Shown: piece by piece, positions 1 to 10,838 of the stretch
How positions within the stretch are numbered: the stretch's first letter is position 1
Layout: each line of letters begins with the position of its first letter
Origin: Locusta migratoria
Lineage: Eukaryota > Arthropoda > Insecta > Orthoptera > Acrididae
Reading direction: 5' to 3'
DNA length: 64,000 bases
Assembly: GCA_026315105.1 (NCBI GenBank)
Contig: CM048744.1
Coordinates: forward strand, 906,793,094 to 906,857,093
Translations under genes and position numbers: made by a program
Notes under the pieces: generated by a model
What the model was told of the DNA's origin: nothing
Seen by the model: the letters and a program-made list of their open reading frames with translations, nothing else
Database searches by the model: none

Positions 1-661
1 TCGTATAAGATATTTATGAACCATTAATAATTGTAATCGGACGATTCACATTAGGCATTTTGTCTCATACCGGCACAAATCTACACGGAGAATCAGACAA
101 CATGAAAAACCTTGTGAAAAACAGTGTGCAACGTGTACATATTCCCAAACTCCAGCACAACGCTACATAAGACAAATTGTTTGCTTGTGTTATGACTATT
201 CTTGGCAGGCAGCGCAGAGGCCTTGTATCTAGGTGGCGTTGGTAATACGCTCTTTAGTCTTGCCTGAAATGCGAAACAGTCAAGCAAAATATATTTTCCT
301 GTCGATAATCATTCAGAAAAATATTTTAAAAACTTCGTTCAATTTAAAAGACAGCCGTAGCCAAATAAGATTAAATCTGTTTCAGTGGGGATAACTTAGT
401 TCTGTTACGGTTCGTGAGGATTGGGAGGATGTGGGGTCGCCGGAACATTTTCATTTGGAAGGCGGTCGCATATTAGAAAAAAAGTTGAAAAACAGTGCGA
501 TAGATGACACTCTTGCAACTGTACAAATTAGTTTAATTCAGACCAGAAGCGTTTCGCTTCATTTCTAAGAAACTTCAGTGTTTAACCGTATAGCAAATTT
601 TTTTTGCATAAATTTATCCATGTTATTTGGATTTTTTGAGGTCTGCGACTGTATTATAATC
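1..661. other. Unassigned AT-rich sequence
   Basis: I see no gene, RNA gene or recognisable element here. Short open frames are present but have no family features, and those after 578 run into the inverted repeat that follows. Confidence 0.4.
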
Positions 662-714
662 TTTTTTGGAATGATTAATGCTGCAGCAGTCACTGTTTAT
701 AAATATTTTTATTG

Positions 715-754
715 GCACGACGCGTTTCGGCAGCACGCTGCCATCATCGGGTGC
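715..754 (-). ncRNA. Hammerhead-ribozyme-like motif, left arm
   Basis: On the minus strand this is the partner of the motif at 1063-1102, with the same layout: GCAC/GTGC closing helix, CCGATGA core strand, GGCAGC/GCTGCC hairpin, GAAA, then ACGCGT and C. It shares the T-to-C change at the second core position, so it is unlikely to self-cleave as it stands. Confidence 0.4.
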
Positions 755-1062
755 ATGTTTACAGTTACTGGTTACATTCTTGATGTATTGTGTTTTGTGT
801 TGTGGATGCCAGTGAGGTTATGTTTGTACAGTTTTAACAGTTTTGCTAATCTTGATAAACTTGTTGTCTGGCACACAGTAACCTACAAATACAAAATGTC
901 CACATGTGTTGTAAGTGTGTATGTAACTATGTGCTTGTGTTGTGTGTGCCAGACAAGTTTATCAAGATTAGCAAAACTGTTAAAACTGTACAAACATAAC
1001 CTCACTGGCATCCACAACACAAAACACAATACATCAAGAATGTAACAAGTAACTGTAAAAAT

Positions 1063-1102
1063 GCACCCGATGATGGCAGCGTGCTGCCGAAACGCGTCGT
1101 GC
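1063..1102 (+). ncRNA. Hammerhead-ribozyme-like motif, right arm
   Basis: Parts in order: GCAC (helix I, 5' strand); CCGATGA where a hammerhead has CUGANGA; one extra T; the GGCAGC/GCTGCC hairpin (helix II) with a 2-nt loop; GAAA; the self-complementary ACGCGT, which can form a 2-bp helix III with a 2-nt loop; C at the cleavage position, giving GTC; then GTGC pairing with the first GCAC. The second core base is C instead of U, which should impair catalysis. AATAAAA follows at once. The fit is structural; activity is not claimed. Confidence 0.42.
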
Positions 1103-1156
1103 CAATAAAAATATTTATAAACAGTGACTGCTGCAGCATTAATCATTCCAAAAAAA

Positions 1157-2102
1157 AATATATTTTTTGTTTTGCTTTTTTCGTGCGGTTTTTACTGAAT
1201 TGTATCATGAACAGTTCGCATTCTATGGGTTTATTTTATTCTGCATAAAATTAACTACAGAAATTATTCTGGTTTTTACGTTGCCCCCTTCGTATCTTAT
1301 TTGAAGCACTCACATTGGCACATACTGTATTTTTAATTAAACTTCTTAACTGAAGTTGTCAAAAACTCACCATATCTGCAGCCTGTTCTCTCACACACAA
1401 GATGAACGCAATGCGAGCCAAAGAACTTATAACCATTAACGCACTTACAGACAGTAAATAAAAATAAAACAGAAGACAAACTCATCAGGCCAGGCTATAG
1501 AAATGGCGAGTTTTTAGTTTGTAAGTTTAATTGAAAATACATACAGCAGAAGTGGCAATGTGACTGCTATTTAAGACATACGAAGACAGCAATTTAAAAA
1601 CATGAGTAATCTCTATAGTTAATTTTAATCAGAATAGACACGAAGCTTAAGAACTGTTCATGATCGAAGTGTGTAAAAACCACACAAAAAAGGTAAAATA
1701 AATCTGCTGCACAGTTAACCACTGATGTTGCTTTGAAATAACGCAAACCGCGTCTGGTCTGAATTACACTAATTTAAATTGTTGCAAAAGACATTCATTT
1801 AACATATACAAATTGCATAACTGCACTGCAGAGAAGGAGAAAAAAACGAAAAAAATGTATAAATCTTCGTATCTTTTACACAGGTATTTTTATGAGTATT
1901 TGGGGTGAAAGATCCGAGCTATCTAGTACATCGCTACGTAAGAGGTTCATTCGAATTACAGGACCTCCGATTTTTGTTTTTGTCACTAACTATTCACACG
2001 GAAACCGTGGAACTACTGTCTCATGTATTGTTAAAATCAACGAAAAGGTTGTCCCATTCATTCCGTCATCAGGCGTCGAATATTGCCAGACAGCCTTGTA
2101 GT
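1157..2102. other. Unassigned sequence
   Basis: AT-rich sequence without a recognisable gene or repeat. Two overlapping short open frames at about 1892-2210 have no family features. Confidence 0.4.
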
Positions 2103-2265
2103 GTAATACTTTCGCGTGGCTCAGTGGCCTGGTGCAAGTCTCATTTGGACGCCACTTCAGCGACTTGTGTGTCGCTGACCGACACCAGTTATCCAACTGG
2201 TGGTATGTGACCTACAGTTTAGCGCGGAATCCGAACCACGAGTCGTCTCACATTGTTGATAGGTG
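2103..2265 (+). repeat. Degenerate tRNA-type SINE fragment
   Basis: A weak A-box-like stretch (GTGGCTCAGTGGCCTGG) is followed by a body whose segment at about 2207-2250 (GACCTACAGTTTA, then TCCGAACCACG) matches the SINE bodies at 17.85 kb and 61.87 kb. Two of the three shared parts are diverged, so this is an old copy. Confidence 0.4.
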
Positions 2266-2385
2266 AAGGCCAACTTAAAACGCAGACTAAAAAGAAAAAG
2301 CCAATGATCCGACCGGTTTTGGAATTAGCGGCCCTTTGCTTCCAGTCGAGCACTTTACTCCGGGACCACCAAGCCGACTAGCCTT

Positions 2386-2472
2386 GTGGGCATTCGTCAG
2401 CATTCGCGATACCCACCTGGAGGCCACTTTTAGCATTTTCAGCTCCTCATGGAGGATTAGGTGCACAGACAA
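2386..2472 (-). pseudogene. mariner transposase fragment
   Basis: About 28 codons on the minus strand read ILHEELKMLKVASRWVSRML and onward. This matches the mariner stretch between the second helix-turn-helix and the catalytic domain, where W-V-P-R and L-T-x-x-x-K are conserved. Downstream the frame becomes unrelated and glycine-rich, so only this piece survives. No terminal inverted repeats are visible. It abuts the 17-bp tandem array. Confidence 0.5.
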
Positions 2473-2571
2473 TTTTTATTTAATTACAATTTTTATTTAA
2501 TTACAATTTTTATTTAATTACAATTTTTATTTAATTACAATTTTTATTTAATTACAATTTTTATTTAATTA
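2470..2571. repeat. Tandem repeat, 17 bp x 6
   Basis: Six uninterrupted copies of CAATTTTTATTTAATTA begin at 2470, 2487, 2504, 2521, 2538 and 2555, with a partial seventh. The copies are identical, which indicates recent expansion. Confidence 0.95.
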
Positions 2572-2579
2572 CAATTATA

Positions 2580-3030
2580 GGCCTGTTACCTATATAACTG
2601 AAACAGATCTTTACAAACATTTGTATATAAACTACAAAATTCTTTAGGTATGTTAGTATTTAATACAAAGGCAACTCAAAATAGATACCATGAAAATGCC
2701 AATTTTGTAGGCTGTGTGTTTCGGGGGATCAACGGAGGACTGCGGGACAATTTCCTTCACTCGCTCCAACATGCCGTCAGACGGGCTGGCGCGAGGCCGA
2801 GATTGTCTTGCTTTGTTACACACTACCTTCTGTGATCTGTCGCACCGACGAACGAACACTGGGCACATCCGTAGCAGCATCACCTTAAGTCTCACTCAAC
2901 AGGTAATGAATTTCTCTATGGCACACCACGACAACAGGGAAAACAAATGATTGCACATAAACAATAATTCAGTTCATTGAGACAAGCTGTCTCATACCAA
3001 ATTTATCAAATATAATGAGAGCAATTAGAA
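2580..3030. other. Unassigned sequence
   Basis: No recognisable gene. The short overlapping open frames at 2650-2950 on both strands are mutual shadows without family features. Confidence 0.4.
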
Positions 3031-3032
3031 TT

Positions 3033-3095
3033 TGTGCTGTGGCCGGGATTCAAAAGCGGGACCCCATGCTTACTAGACAGGCGCTTTAAGCCCGT
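3033..3095 (-). repeat. tRNA-like (SINE head) fragment
   Basis: The sequence GGCCGGGATTCAAA with following GGGACCCC is the reverse complement of a degraded B box, and the downstream part resembles the A-box side of the SINE head at 5.14 kb. No SINE body is recognisable, so this is a short decayed remnant. Confidence 0.35.
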
Positions 3096-3099
3096 TTTA

Positions 3100-3545
3100 A
3101 ACGATGAACGTTAGTGGACAAGATATGTAAGGCAACTTAAGCGCTCCTAACGTACTAGTAGCTAACTACAAACTCATGCAAAATCTTGCGGCAGTTTGTT
3201 TAGACTAACCTGGAAAGTAAACACTACTAGAGAGTATGTCGCGAGTCTCGTTTTTTAGGGTTGCGCATTAGTAGCACATTTGCTGGAAATCAGTTCAATG
3301 CCGGTAAATTAAGCCATAGCGCTGACTGCGTTTGCATTGGCTTTTGTTGCTAGAAGGCGGAGAAAAAAGCTGCTGGATGCGACTGTGGCTCCAGGGAAGA
3401 GAAGATTAAAACCGCGACGCATACAGCATGGCAGTGATAGATTTAATGCCGGAGGATCCAAATTAATTCCGGAATTATATCTCATGTTTCTTTTCTAGTA
3501 TGTTGTAAAAACGTAAAGAAACATGATGCTGTTCATTTCATTTCC
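3100..3545. other. Unassigned sequence
   Basis: No gene or repeat recognised. Confidence 0.4.
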
Positions 3546-3549
3546 GTGT

Positions 3550-4440
3550 CCGGTCGATCAGCATTTCCAAAAAATAGCAGCTGCCATAGCTTCGTCATTT
3601 CCTTCGTGAACATCTTGCGCTGTACATGTGTTGTCCAGGAGGGGGCATGCGAGTAGGTGGCTTGCACCTTCATCAGCCACACCGTCGCAAGAGGTGTCCG
3701 AGCTCGCTGGAAGGATTCCCCATTTCTTCAAGTTGCTCTTGCATAGGGGGACGCCCACTCTTAGGCGGTCGAGGGACCTCCACACAGGGTATTGTAGGTT
3801 TGCGTCAGGTGCTATTTTTTTTCTTTCGGCGATACGTCTGCGGGTAATTAGCTCTTCTATGTTGCTAGACGATTTGCCTCTGGTGCTCCCTCTAGTGGCG
3901 TAGTCCTAGCAAGGAAACTCTTGCGGAATTTCAGGCGGTGTCTTGCTGCCAGTAGACCATACAGAGGATGTCTGTGGTCTGTCTCCTGCTTTGTTCTTTT
4001 ATAGTCTGCAGCAATGGTCCTCCGGATATTGGGTGGGGCTATTCCAACAATTGGATACAATTTCTGCACTGGTGTTGGCTTCAAGCATCCTGAAATGCTC
4101 CTTGCTGTATCATTGACCGCAATATCAACTTGCTTAGCGTGCGCTGAAGCGTCCCACGGAGGAGCAGCGTATTCAGCGGCTGATATACAAAGCGCAAATG
4201 CAGGAGGTGCGGGTTGGCTCCCCAGCTGCTGCCAACCAGCTTGTTAAGTATCCCATTACGAGCACTGACTGTTTCACGTTCAGACATTGTTGCTTGTACG
4301 TTAGAACCCTGTCCAGAGTGACACCTAGGTAGACTGGTGTTGGGCAATGTTTCAATTTTTCTCCAGTCCAGTTTGCGCTCCGCTTCCCTGTATGAATGGA
4401 GGCCCGTTGTGAAAGGATCTGCCGTCAGCGCGCTTCGTTG
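3550..4440 (-). pseudogene. LINE ORF2 fragment (C-terminal part of reverse transcriptase)
   Basis: Minus-strand pieces in shifting frames collectively read as the region after the RT catalytic core of a non-LTR retrotransposon: YLGVTLDRVLTYKQ near 4300, the thumb-like SSWGA stretch near 4230, PIVGIAPPNIRRTIAA near 4040, and a C-terminal RLRVGVPLCKSNLKKWG near 3740. The last is followed by a cysteine/histidine cluster (C-D-G, H-L-L-A-C-P). At least three frameshifts separate the pieces. The 5' end is lost and no poly-A tail or TSD is visible. The clade is uncertain; the motif order fits Jockey/R1-type elements. Confidence 0.6.
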
Positions 4441-5100
4441 CATCTTCTGATGTTGCCCAGGGTACACTCGACTGCTATTCGTTTCTTGTTGTTCTATTAT
4501 TGCAATCTTCGTGGAAGTTCCTTTCACGTACCAAATGATGCTGTTGTAACTTATTAACAAGTATTTACGAGCTTCTGCGACTATGCGCGAAAAACTTACG
4601 TACCTTATTATGGTACAGGCGATTTTCATCAAAAAGGGCTTTCTATTTAATATATGCCTCTACTGAAAGTGTAATAGCAGGTTTGTTCCATTCCATAATT
4701 ACAACATTAAATAATTATGAGATTTACAAAGGTTTAAAAACTTTCATGAAAATATTTACGAAAAATACAATAAAGTCACTTGCTTAGGAAGTTCCTTGCG
4801 ACGATGAAATGACCACAAACTTTGGCAAAGTCAAAATACACGAACCTAGGAAACAAAATGTTAGACTTATCGCAGCCGTGACTGCAGCAGTACCGAATTT
4901 AGGACTGGCTGTATTTCTTTATCGCTGCGATTATAGCGCGTTGATTCTAGCGCGATCATACTAGTGACCCGTACAAAGGGCCGACGGCGCCATTAACGCG
5001 ACGTATCTATTACAAGTTCGTTCATCGTTTAAAAAGAGCTTTAGACTGCTCAGCTAACAGAGCGTTACGTTAAAGTTTGTGGCGTTGAGGGAGACGTGCT
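4441..5100. other. Unassigned sequence
   Basis: A further degraded continuation of the LINE may extend a little beyond 4440, but I cannot align it by eye. Nothing else is recognised. Confidence 0.35.
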
Positions 5101-5138
5101 TGAAGACAGTCCGTGTAGTCGATTCGTCTCCAACGCTG

Positions 5139-5215
5139 TTCAGCTGAGTGGTCTCAGGCGCATGTTTAGTAATCGGGAGGTCCCGGGTTCGAATTCCGGC
5201 CACAGCACAAATTTT
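5139..5215 (+). repeat. tRNA-derived SINE head
   Basis: An A-box-like CAGCTGAGTGGTCTCAGG and an intact B box GGTTCGAATTCC lie about 30 bp apart, the spacing of a tRNA promoter. The continuation ACAAATTTTAATT and a T tract at 5252-5268 replace a tRNA 3' end, so this is a SINE-type repeat and not a tRNA gene. Confidence 0.5.
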
Positions 5216-5475
5216 AATTCAATGCCACTCCTTATAATTAAGAGTACACGCTATTTTTTTTTTTTTTTCTTAGAACGTCGCCAATTTAAGTATCAATAAC
5301 AGTTCTACTCTCCGCTGCTACTAGAGTTCTACGTGCGGTACAATGTTGCTGTATCACGCATTCACATTCAGCGCGCATATGTTTTGAAAGATACCACACG
5401 TTTTTATCAGTAGACAACCCTGAGAAATGCACCTCATACTACTGACATAACTAGCGGCGTCTCCCGGCTTCGTAC

Positions 5476-5489
5476 GGATAATATGAAGT
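5476..5489. repeat. Target-site duplication, left copy (LINE at 5490-11368)
   Basis: GGATAATATGAAGT here recurs exactly at 11369-11382, on the other side of the LINE. Confidence 0.85.
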
Positions 5490-5638
5490 TGGGGTTTTTT
5501 TTTTTTGTGGTTTTAGGGCGCACAGCTTCTATGGTCATTAGCGCCCAGACAAGAACTTAGATTCACTAGATCTCAAAAAATTTGGTGTGTCAGAAAATCA
5601 AGAAAAGGCTAAAAACGAAAGATAGACAATTAAAAGCG

Positions 5639-8600
5639 TTAAATATCCTTCGATAAGTTGGCCAATTTGATAAAACGCAAAACTCTAGCCACTGCTCGTG
5701 TGTCATCAGCTAAAATTTCCTCCAGAGTAGACGGAAAGTGAATGGCTACACGGAGATGATTGAAATTAACACAAGACAGTAAAACATGTCGCACTGTCAG
5801 CAGTGCACCGCAGGAGCACAGCGGTGCAGAGTCAGCGGATAGCAAGTGACGGTGGCTGAAACGGCAGTGACCGATCCGCAACCGGGCCAGGATGACCTCC
5901 TCCCGCCGAGAGGGGCGTGAGGAGGTCCTCCAAGCGGTCGGGATCGGTTTTACAGCTCGCAATTTATTGTTGTACAGTGAAAGCCACACATTGTGCCATG
6001 ACACGATTCTCCGGCGAAGAGCCCGTTGAACATCGTCCGATGGGACGCAAAAGGTAGCCATGCGAGGCAAAAGAGCTGCGGCCTTGGCTGCTATGTCGGC
6101 GGTCTCATTCCCGGGCACTCCTACGTGGCCAGGGACCCACAGGAAAGAAACGTGACAGCTGTCATCAGCTAGCAACTGGAGGGAGCGTTGGATCCGATAC
6201 ACGAGAGGATGGTTCGAGAAAGGGTCCTTAAGACTCTGCAGGGCACTAAGGGAGTCCGAACATATGGCATAGAAAGGTTGGCGGTGGCGGCAGGTGTACA
6301 AAACGGCCTGGTGGAGGGCAAAAAGCTCAGCCGTGAAACTCTAACACCGGTCAGGGAGCTTGTATTGGAACCGGTTGTCCCCGACGACGAAGGCAGATCC
6401 GACACCGGCAGTGCTCTTGGAACCATCAGTGTAGATAAATATGGCATTATCGAACCGCGAACGGAGTTCTACAAGCCTCGAGCGGTATACCAAATCCGGA
6501 GTGCTCTCCTTGGGGAGCGAACTAAGTTCGAGATGAGTGTGAACCTGGGCCTGATGCCACAGTGGGAATGGGCTTTCGCTCAACCGAAAGGTGGAAGGAA
6601 GGGTAAAATCGAGCCGCTGTAGTAGGCGGCGAAACCGAACTCCAGGTGGAAGCAAGGCAATCGCAGACAACTGATATTGGCGATCGAGTGAGTCGTCAAA
6701 AAATAATCGGTAAGATGGATGGTTGGGCATCGACCGCAGGCGGCATGCGTACCGAGAAAAAAGTATGTCACGCCGAGTTGTCAAGGGTAATACAGCAGCC
6801 TCGGCATACAGACTTTCAACAGGGCTAGTATAAAATGCACCGGTCGCAAGACGTAAACCCCGATGGTGGATAGAGTTGAGACGGCGGAGAATCGACGGCC
6901 GTGCAGAAGAGTATACAAGGCTTCCGTAGTCGAGCTTCGACTGAACAATGGCCTGGTAAAGGTGAAGCAGGACGGTACGATCCGCTCCCCATGACGTGCC
7001 ACTGAGGACACGTAGAACGTTAAGGGATCGGGCATAACGGGCAGCCAGGTAGGACACGTGTGTGGACCAGCAAAGTTTACGATCCAACATGAGTCCCAAG
7101 AATTTCGTAGTCTCCACGAAAGGGAGAGCAACAGGGCCGAGATGTAGAGAAGGTGGAAGAAATTCCTTGTATTTCCAGAAGTTTATACACACAGTTTTCT
7201 CTGTGGAGAATCGGAAGCCGTTTGCGATACTCCAGGAATATAGACGGTCAAGACCGCGTTGAAGAGAACGCTCCAAGAGACACGTTCGCTGGGCGCTACA
7301 ATAAATTGCGAAATCGTCAACAAAGAGAGATCCGGAGACGTCGGCTGAAAGGCAATCCACGATCGGATTGATTGCAATGGCAAAGAGCGCCACACTCAAG
7401 ACGGAGCCCTGTGGTACCCCATTCTCCTGGCAAAAGGTATCTGAGAAAACAGAGCCCACCCGTACCCGGAACTTGCAACCCGCCAAAAACGCTTGAATGA
7501 AAAGAGGAAGGCGGCCCCGAAGGCCCCATGTGTGCAATGTGCGGAGAATGCCCGCTCTCCAACAGGTATCGTATGCCTTCTCCAAGTCGAAGAACACTGC
7601 TACTGTTTGACGCTTCTTTAGAAAGTTGTTCATTATGAAGTTCGACAACATAACGAGGTGATCAGCAGCAGAGCGGTGTCGACGAAAACCGCATTGGATA
7701 TTAGTCAGGAGGCGGCGAGATTCGAGGAGCCAGACCAACCGAGCGTTAACCATGCGTTCCATCACCTTACAGAAGCAGCTCGTCAGAGAAATGGGGCGAT
7801 AACTGGAAGGAAGGTGTTTGTCCTTCCCTGGCTTGGGGATGGGGATAACAATGGCTTCACGCCAACTTGCGGGAACATGACCTTCAGTCCATATGCGATT
7901 GTAGGTATTAAGAAGAAAGCACTTGCCCGCAGGAGAGAGGTTCTTCAGCATCTCAATATGAATGGAATCGGGCCCGGGAGCAGAAGATCGGTAAAGGGCG
8001 AGAGCACGGTCTAGCTCCTGCATGGTGAAGGCGACGTTATAATCTTCACGATTAAAAGAGTGGAAAGAAGGCAGCCGTGCCTCCTCTACCTGTTTGCGAG
8101 GGAGAAAGGCAGGGTGGTAATGGGCAGAGCTCGAAACCTCCGCAAAGAAACGACCCAATGCGTTTGAAACATCAGCGGGTTCCACGAGGACTGCGTTCTC
8201 CACGGTCAGGCCAGGAATCGGGGAGTGGACCTTGATGCCGGATAAACGGCGTAGGCCACCCCAAACAACCGTGGAGGGAGTAAAACGGTTAAAAGAACTA
8301 GTAAAAGCAGTCCAGCAAGCTTTCTTGCTGTCGTTTATGATACGACGACATTGCGCTCTCATACGTTTATAATTGATGCAATTCCCCAAAGTTGGGTGGC
8401 GGCGGAAGGTGCGTAAAGCACGGCGCCAGGCTCCAAGCGCGTCGCGACAGGCTGCAGTCCACCAAGGGACCTGCACACGACGTGGAGAAGAGGATGTACG
8501 AGGTATGGAACGTTCAGCAGCGGTGAGAATAATCTCTGAGGTAGTCGACCTGACTGTCACAGTTGGGAAAATACTGATCGTGAAAAACAGCCACGGAAGA

Positions 8601-9298
8601 ATAAAGCCTCAAGTTGGCTTTGGAAATGTTCCAACTGGTGGGACGAGGAGATGGGAAATGATGCAGGAAGTGGATGATACAAGGGAAAAGGTCACTCGAG
8701 TACATGTCAGAAAGTGCATACCACTCAAACCGACTGGCAAGCTGAGGAGTGCATATAGCGAGGTCTATATGGGAGTAAGTGTGTGTTGTGTCAGCAAGGA
8801 AGGTCGTTGCACCGGTGTTGAGGCAGCCAAGATCGAGGTGTTGGAGAAGGTCCACCAAAAGGGAACCTCTCGGACAAGGTGCCGGTGAGCATTAAAGTCG
8901 CCTACCAACACGAAAGGTGAAGGGAGCTGGTCAACAAGGTGTAGCACATCTGTCCTAGTAAGGGCAGATGACGATGGCGAATAGATATTACAGAGGGAGA
9001 AGGTAAATGTGGATAAAGTGATGCGGACGGCAACTGCCTGTAGGTGAGTGTGCAAGGAAATGGGGTGGAAATAGACATCGTCTCGAAGGAGCATCAGAAC
9101 CCCTCCATGGGCTGGGACACCTTCCACGGGTGGCAGGTCGAACCGCACAGAGGTGTAGCGTGGAAAGTCTGCACGATCACGTGGACGCAACTTAGTTTCC
9201 TGGAGGCAGACTAGAAGCGGGCAGTGCAATCGAAGGAGTAGTTTTAACTCCTCCCGATTAGAACGAATGCCGCGAATATTCCATTGAAGGAGCGCCAT
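5639..9298 (-). pseudogene. LINE ORF2 (endonuclease, reverse transcriptase, RNase H), broken
   Basis: The likely start is the ATG at 9296-9298, which opens MALLQWNIRGIRSN, the typical APE-endonuclease N-terminus. The endonuclease motifs LQETK and GDFNAH follow; a frameshift falls near 8865 and the S-D-H-F-P motif reads S-D-L-F-P near 8700, losing the catalytic His. A second frameshift lies near 8540. From 8560 one frame carries RT motifs YRPISLTS, FFDLEKAYDT, GVPQGSVLS and catalytic FVDD near 7320. RNase H follows with YTDGSK, TAEL, SDS and GNETAD. A TAG at 6341-6343 interrupts the frame just before TAEL, with no frame change. The product would nick and reverse-transcribe LINE RNA in the nucleus. 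Confidence 0.88.
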
Positions 9299-9345
9299 GA
9301 TAAAAAAGAGAAGAAATGAGGATAAAAACCAACTAGCAAGCGGGG

Positions 9346-10838
9346 TCACCTCGACGGCTGCTGAGGACCGGATTTCGAGGGAGCACTGCTATCGCTGTCC
9401 AGGGGCAAAGGGTCGTGGTCCATAGGTTCGACCGACGCGCCTGCCACCTCCCTGAGTTGATCAGGAGGGGCAGTTTCCACCGCCGGTAGAGGGCCGGGTG
9501 CCCGGCAGACGGAGCGACCCGGTGAAACAGAAGACGGCCGAGGCCGGCAACTGTTGGACGGCGTGACGGGTGGGTCACGCCTCGGCGGGGAAGGAGAGGA
9601 ACTCTTTTTCTTGTCAGCTCTTCTGGAAGAGTGACGGCGGGAAGAGGCAGTTGACGGTTGGGAAGCCTGAGAACGCAGAAAATCCTCACGGACGGGTTCC
9701 TTTTTCAAGATCCGGGCATCTTGTTTAGGTGCCCGCGGTTTACTAGAGGTTGACAAAGACTGTACCCTAGAAGCAGCAGGAGGAAGCGGGGACGTGGAAC
9801 GGGCAATCTTCGGGCTGGCGGATCGCACAACTGTGTCAGCGAATGTGAAGTCACAAGTCTGGGTACTGGAATCCTTGGTAGGTCTAGTTGAGGTGAGGAC
9901 CTTACTGTATGTACCCGCTGGGAGGACAGTGAGCTTTCGACTCGCCAACAACTTTCGAGCGGCAGATGTCGATACCTTCTCCGTAACCCGAATTTGCTGG
10001 ATTACGTTCTCATCCTTGTATACAGGGCACTCGCGAGAGGAAGCCGCATGGTCACCGTTGCAGTTTAGGCAGTGAGGGGATGGAGGTGGGCAATCCCCCT
10101 CATGGGCGTCCCTACCACAAGTGTGACACTTTGCTGCATTTGGGCAATGTTCACGGGTATGGTTGTACCTGTGGCACTGAAAACAGCGCGTTGGGTTAGG
10201 TACATAAGAGCGGACGGAGATGACTTCATACCCTGCTTTGACCTTAGACGGGAGGTCAACTCTGTCGAACGTCAAAAACACAGTACGAGTCGGTGTCAGT
10301 TGGTTATCGACCTTTTTCATTACCCTATGGACGGCTGTCACACCCTGGTCGGACATATAGGATTGGATGTCTTCATCAGACAACCCGTCAAGGGATCTCG
10401 TGAAGACTACCCCCCCCGTGACGAGTTGAGTGTGCGATGTGCTTCCACCTTGAAAGGAAACGTATGTAACAGTGTAGTCCGGAGTAGTTTCTGAGCTTGG
10501 AAGGCACTTTCCACTTCCAGCAACAATGTGCCATTGCGCTGACGTGAACAGGTTTTAACAGGGCCAGCAATTGCATCTAAACCTTTCTGTATAACGAAAG
10601 GATTGACAGAATTGAAATCCTTTCCGTCAGTGCGAGAGACAACCAGAAATTTAGGTACATTAGGCAGAGTCTTTTTAGGCTGAGGCGAGTCTAACTTACG
10701 TTTATGGGTCAACGTCACGAAAGAAGATAAGGAAGTCATCGCGGAAGTGTCCCCCGTGATTACCGGCGTCTCCGATGGCGCGCTCCTTCCTAGTGGGGGC
10801 CCTCTCCGAGGGCTTACCCGCCTTAGGTTATTGTTCAC
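9346..10838 (-). pseudogene. LINE ORF1 (zinc-knuckle nucleic-acid-binding protein), frameshifted
   Basis: The N-terminal part (10838-10407) is serine/proline rich and ends in an RNA-binding-like region. The frame then breaks at a run of eight G (minus strand) near 10412. The continuation, entered just beyond the run, carries three CCHC-type zinc knuckles at about 10185-10020: C-x2-C-x4-H-x4-C, C-x2-C-x4-H-x3-C, and C-x2-C-x3-H-x6-C. The tail is rich in basic residues, serine and proline. Six or nine G would restore one frame of about 495 codons. Such proteins bind LINE RNA and act as chaperones. The stop at 9346 precedes ORF2 by 47 bp. Confidence 0.85.

Larger units (their letters stand above)
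662..1156. mobile_element. Inverted-repeat element with hammerhead-like motifs in both arms
   Basis: Arms at about 662-877 and 943-1156 are near-perfect reverse complements around a loop of about 65 bp. Each arm carries, reading outwards, a hammerhead-like core, then AATAAAA, then about 40 bp to the outer edge. So two 3' ends face outwards in a head-to-head arrangement. The arms differ by a 3-bp indel and a few substitutions, so this is a fairly young duplication or a single folded insertion. I infer a Penelope-like or retrozyme-like origin because such elements are known to carry minimal hammerhead ribozymes. A foldback DNA element is the alternative. I found no clear TSD. Confidence 0.6.

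Noticed and set aside
578..1146. Open frames of 155 and 87 codons on opposite strands
   Set aside because: Nearly identical peptides from both strands are explained by the inverted repeat.
3628..3903. Plus-strand open frames of 73-91 codons
   Set aside because: Antisense shadows of the LINE fragment on the minus strand.
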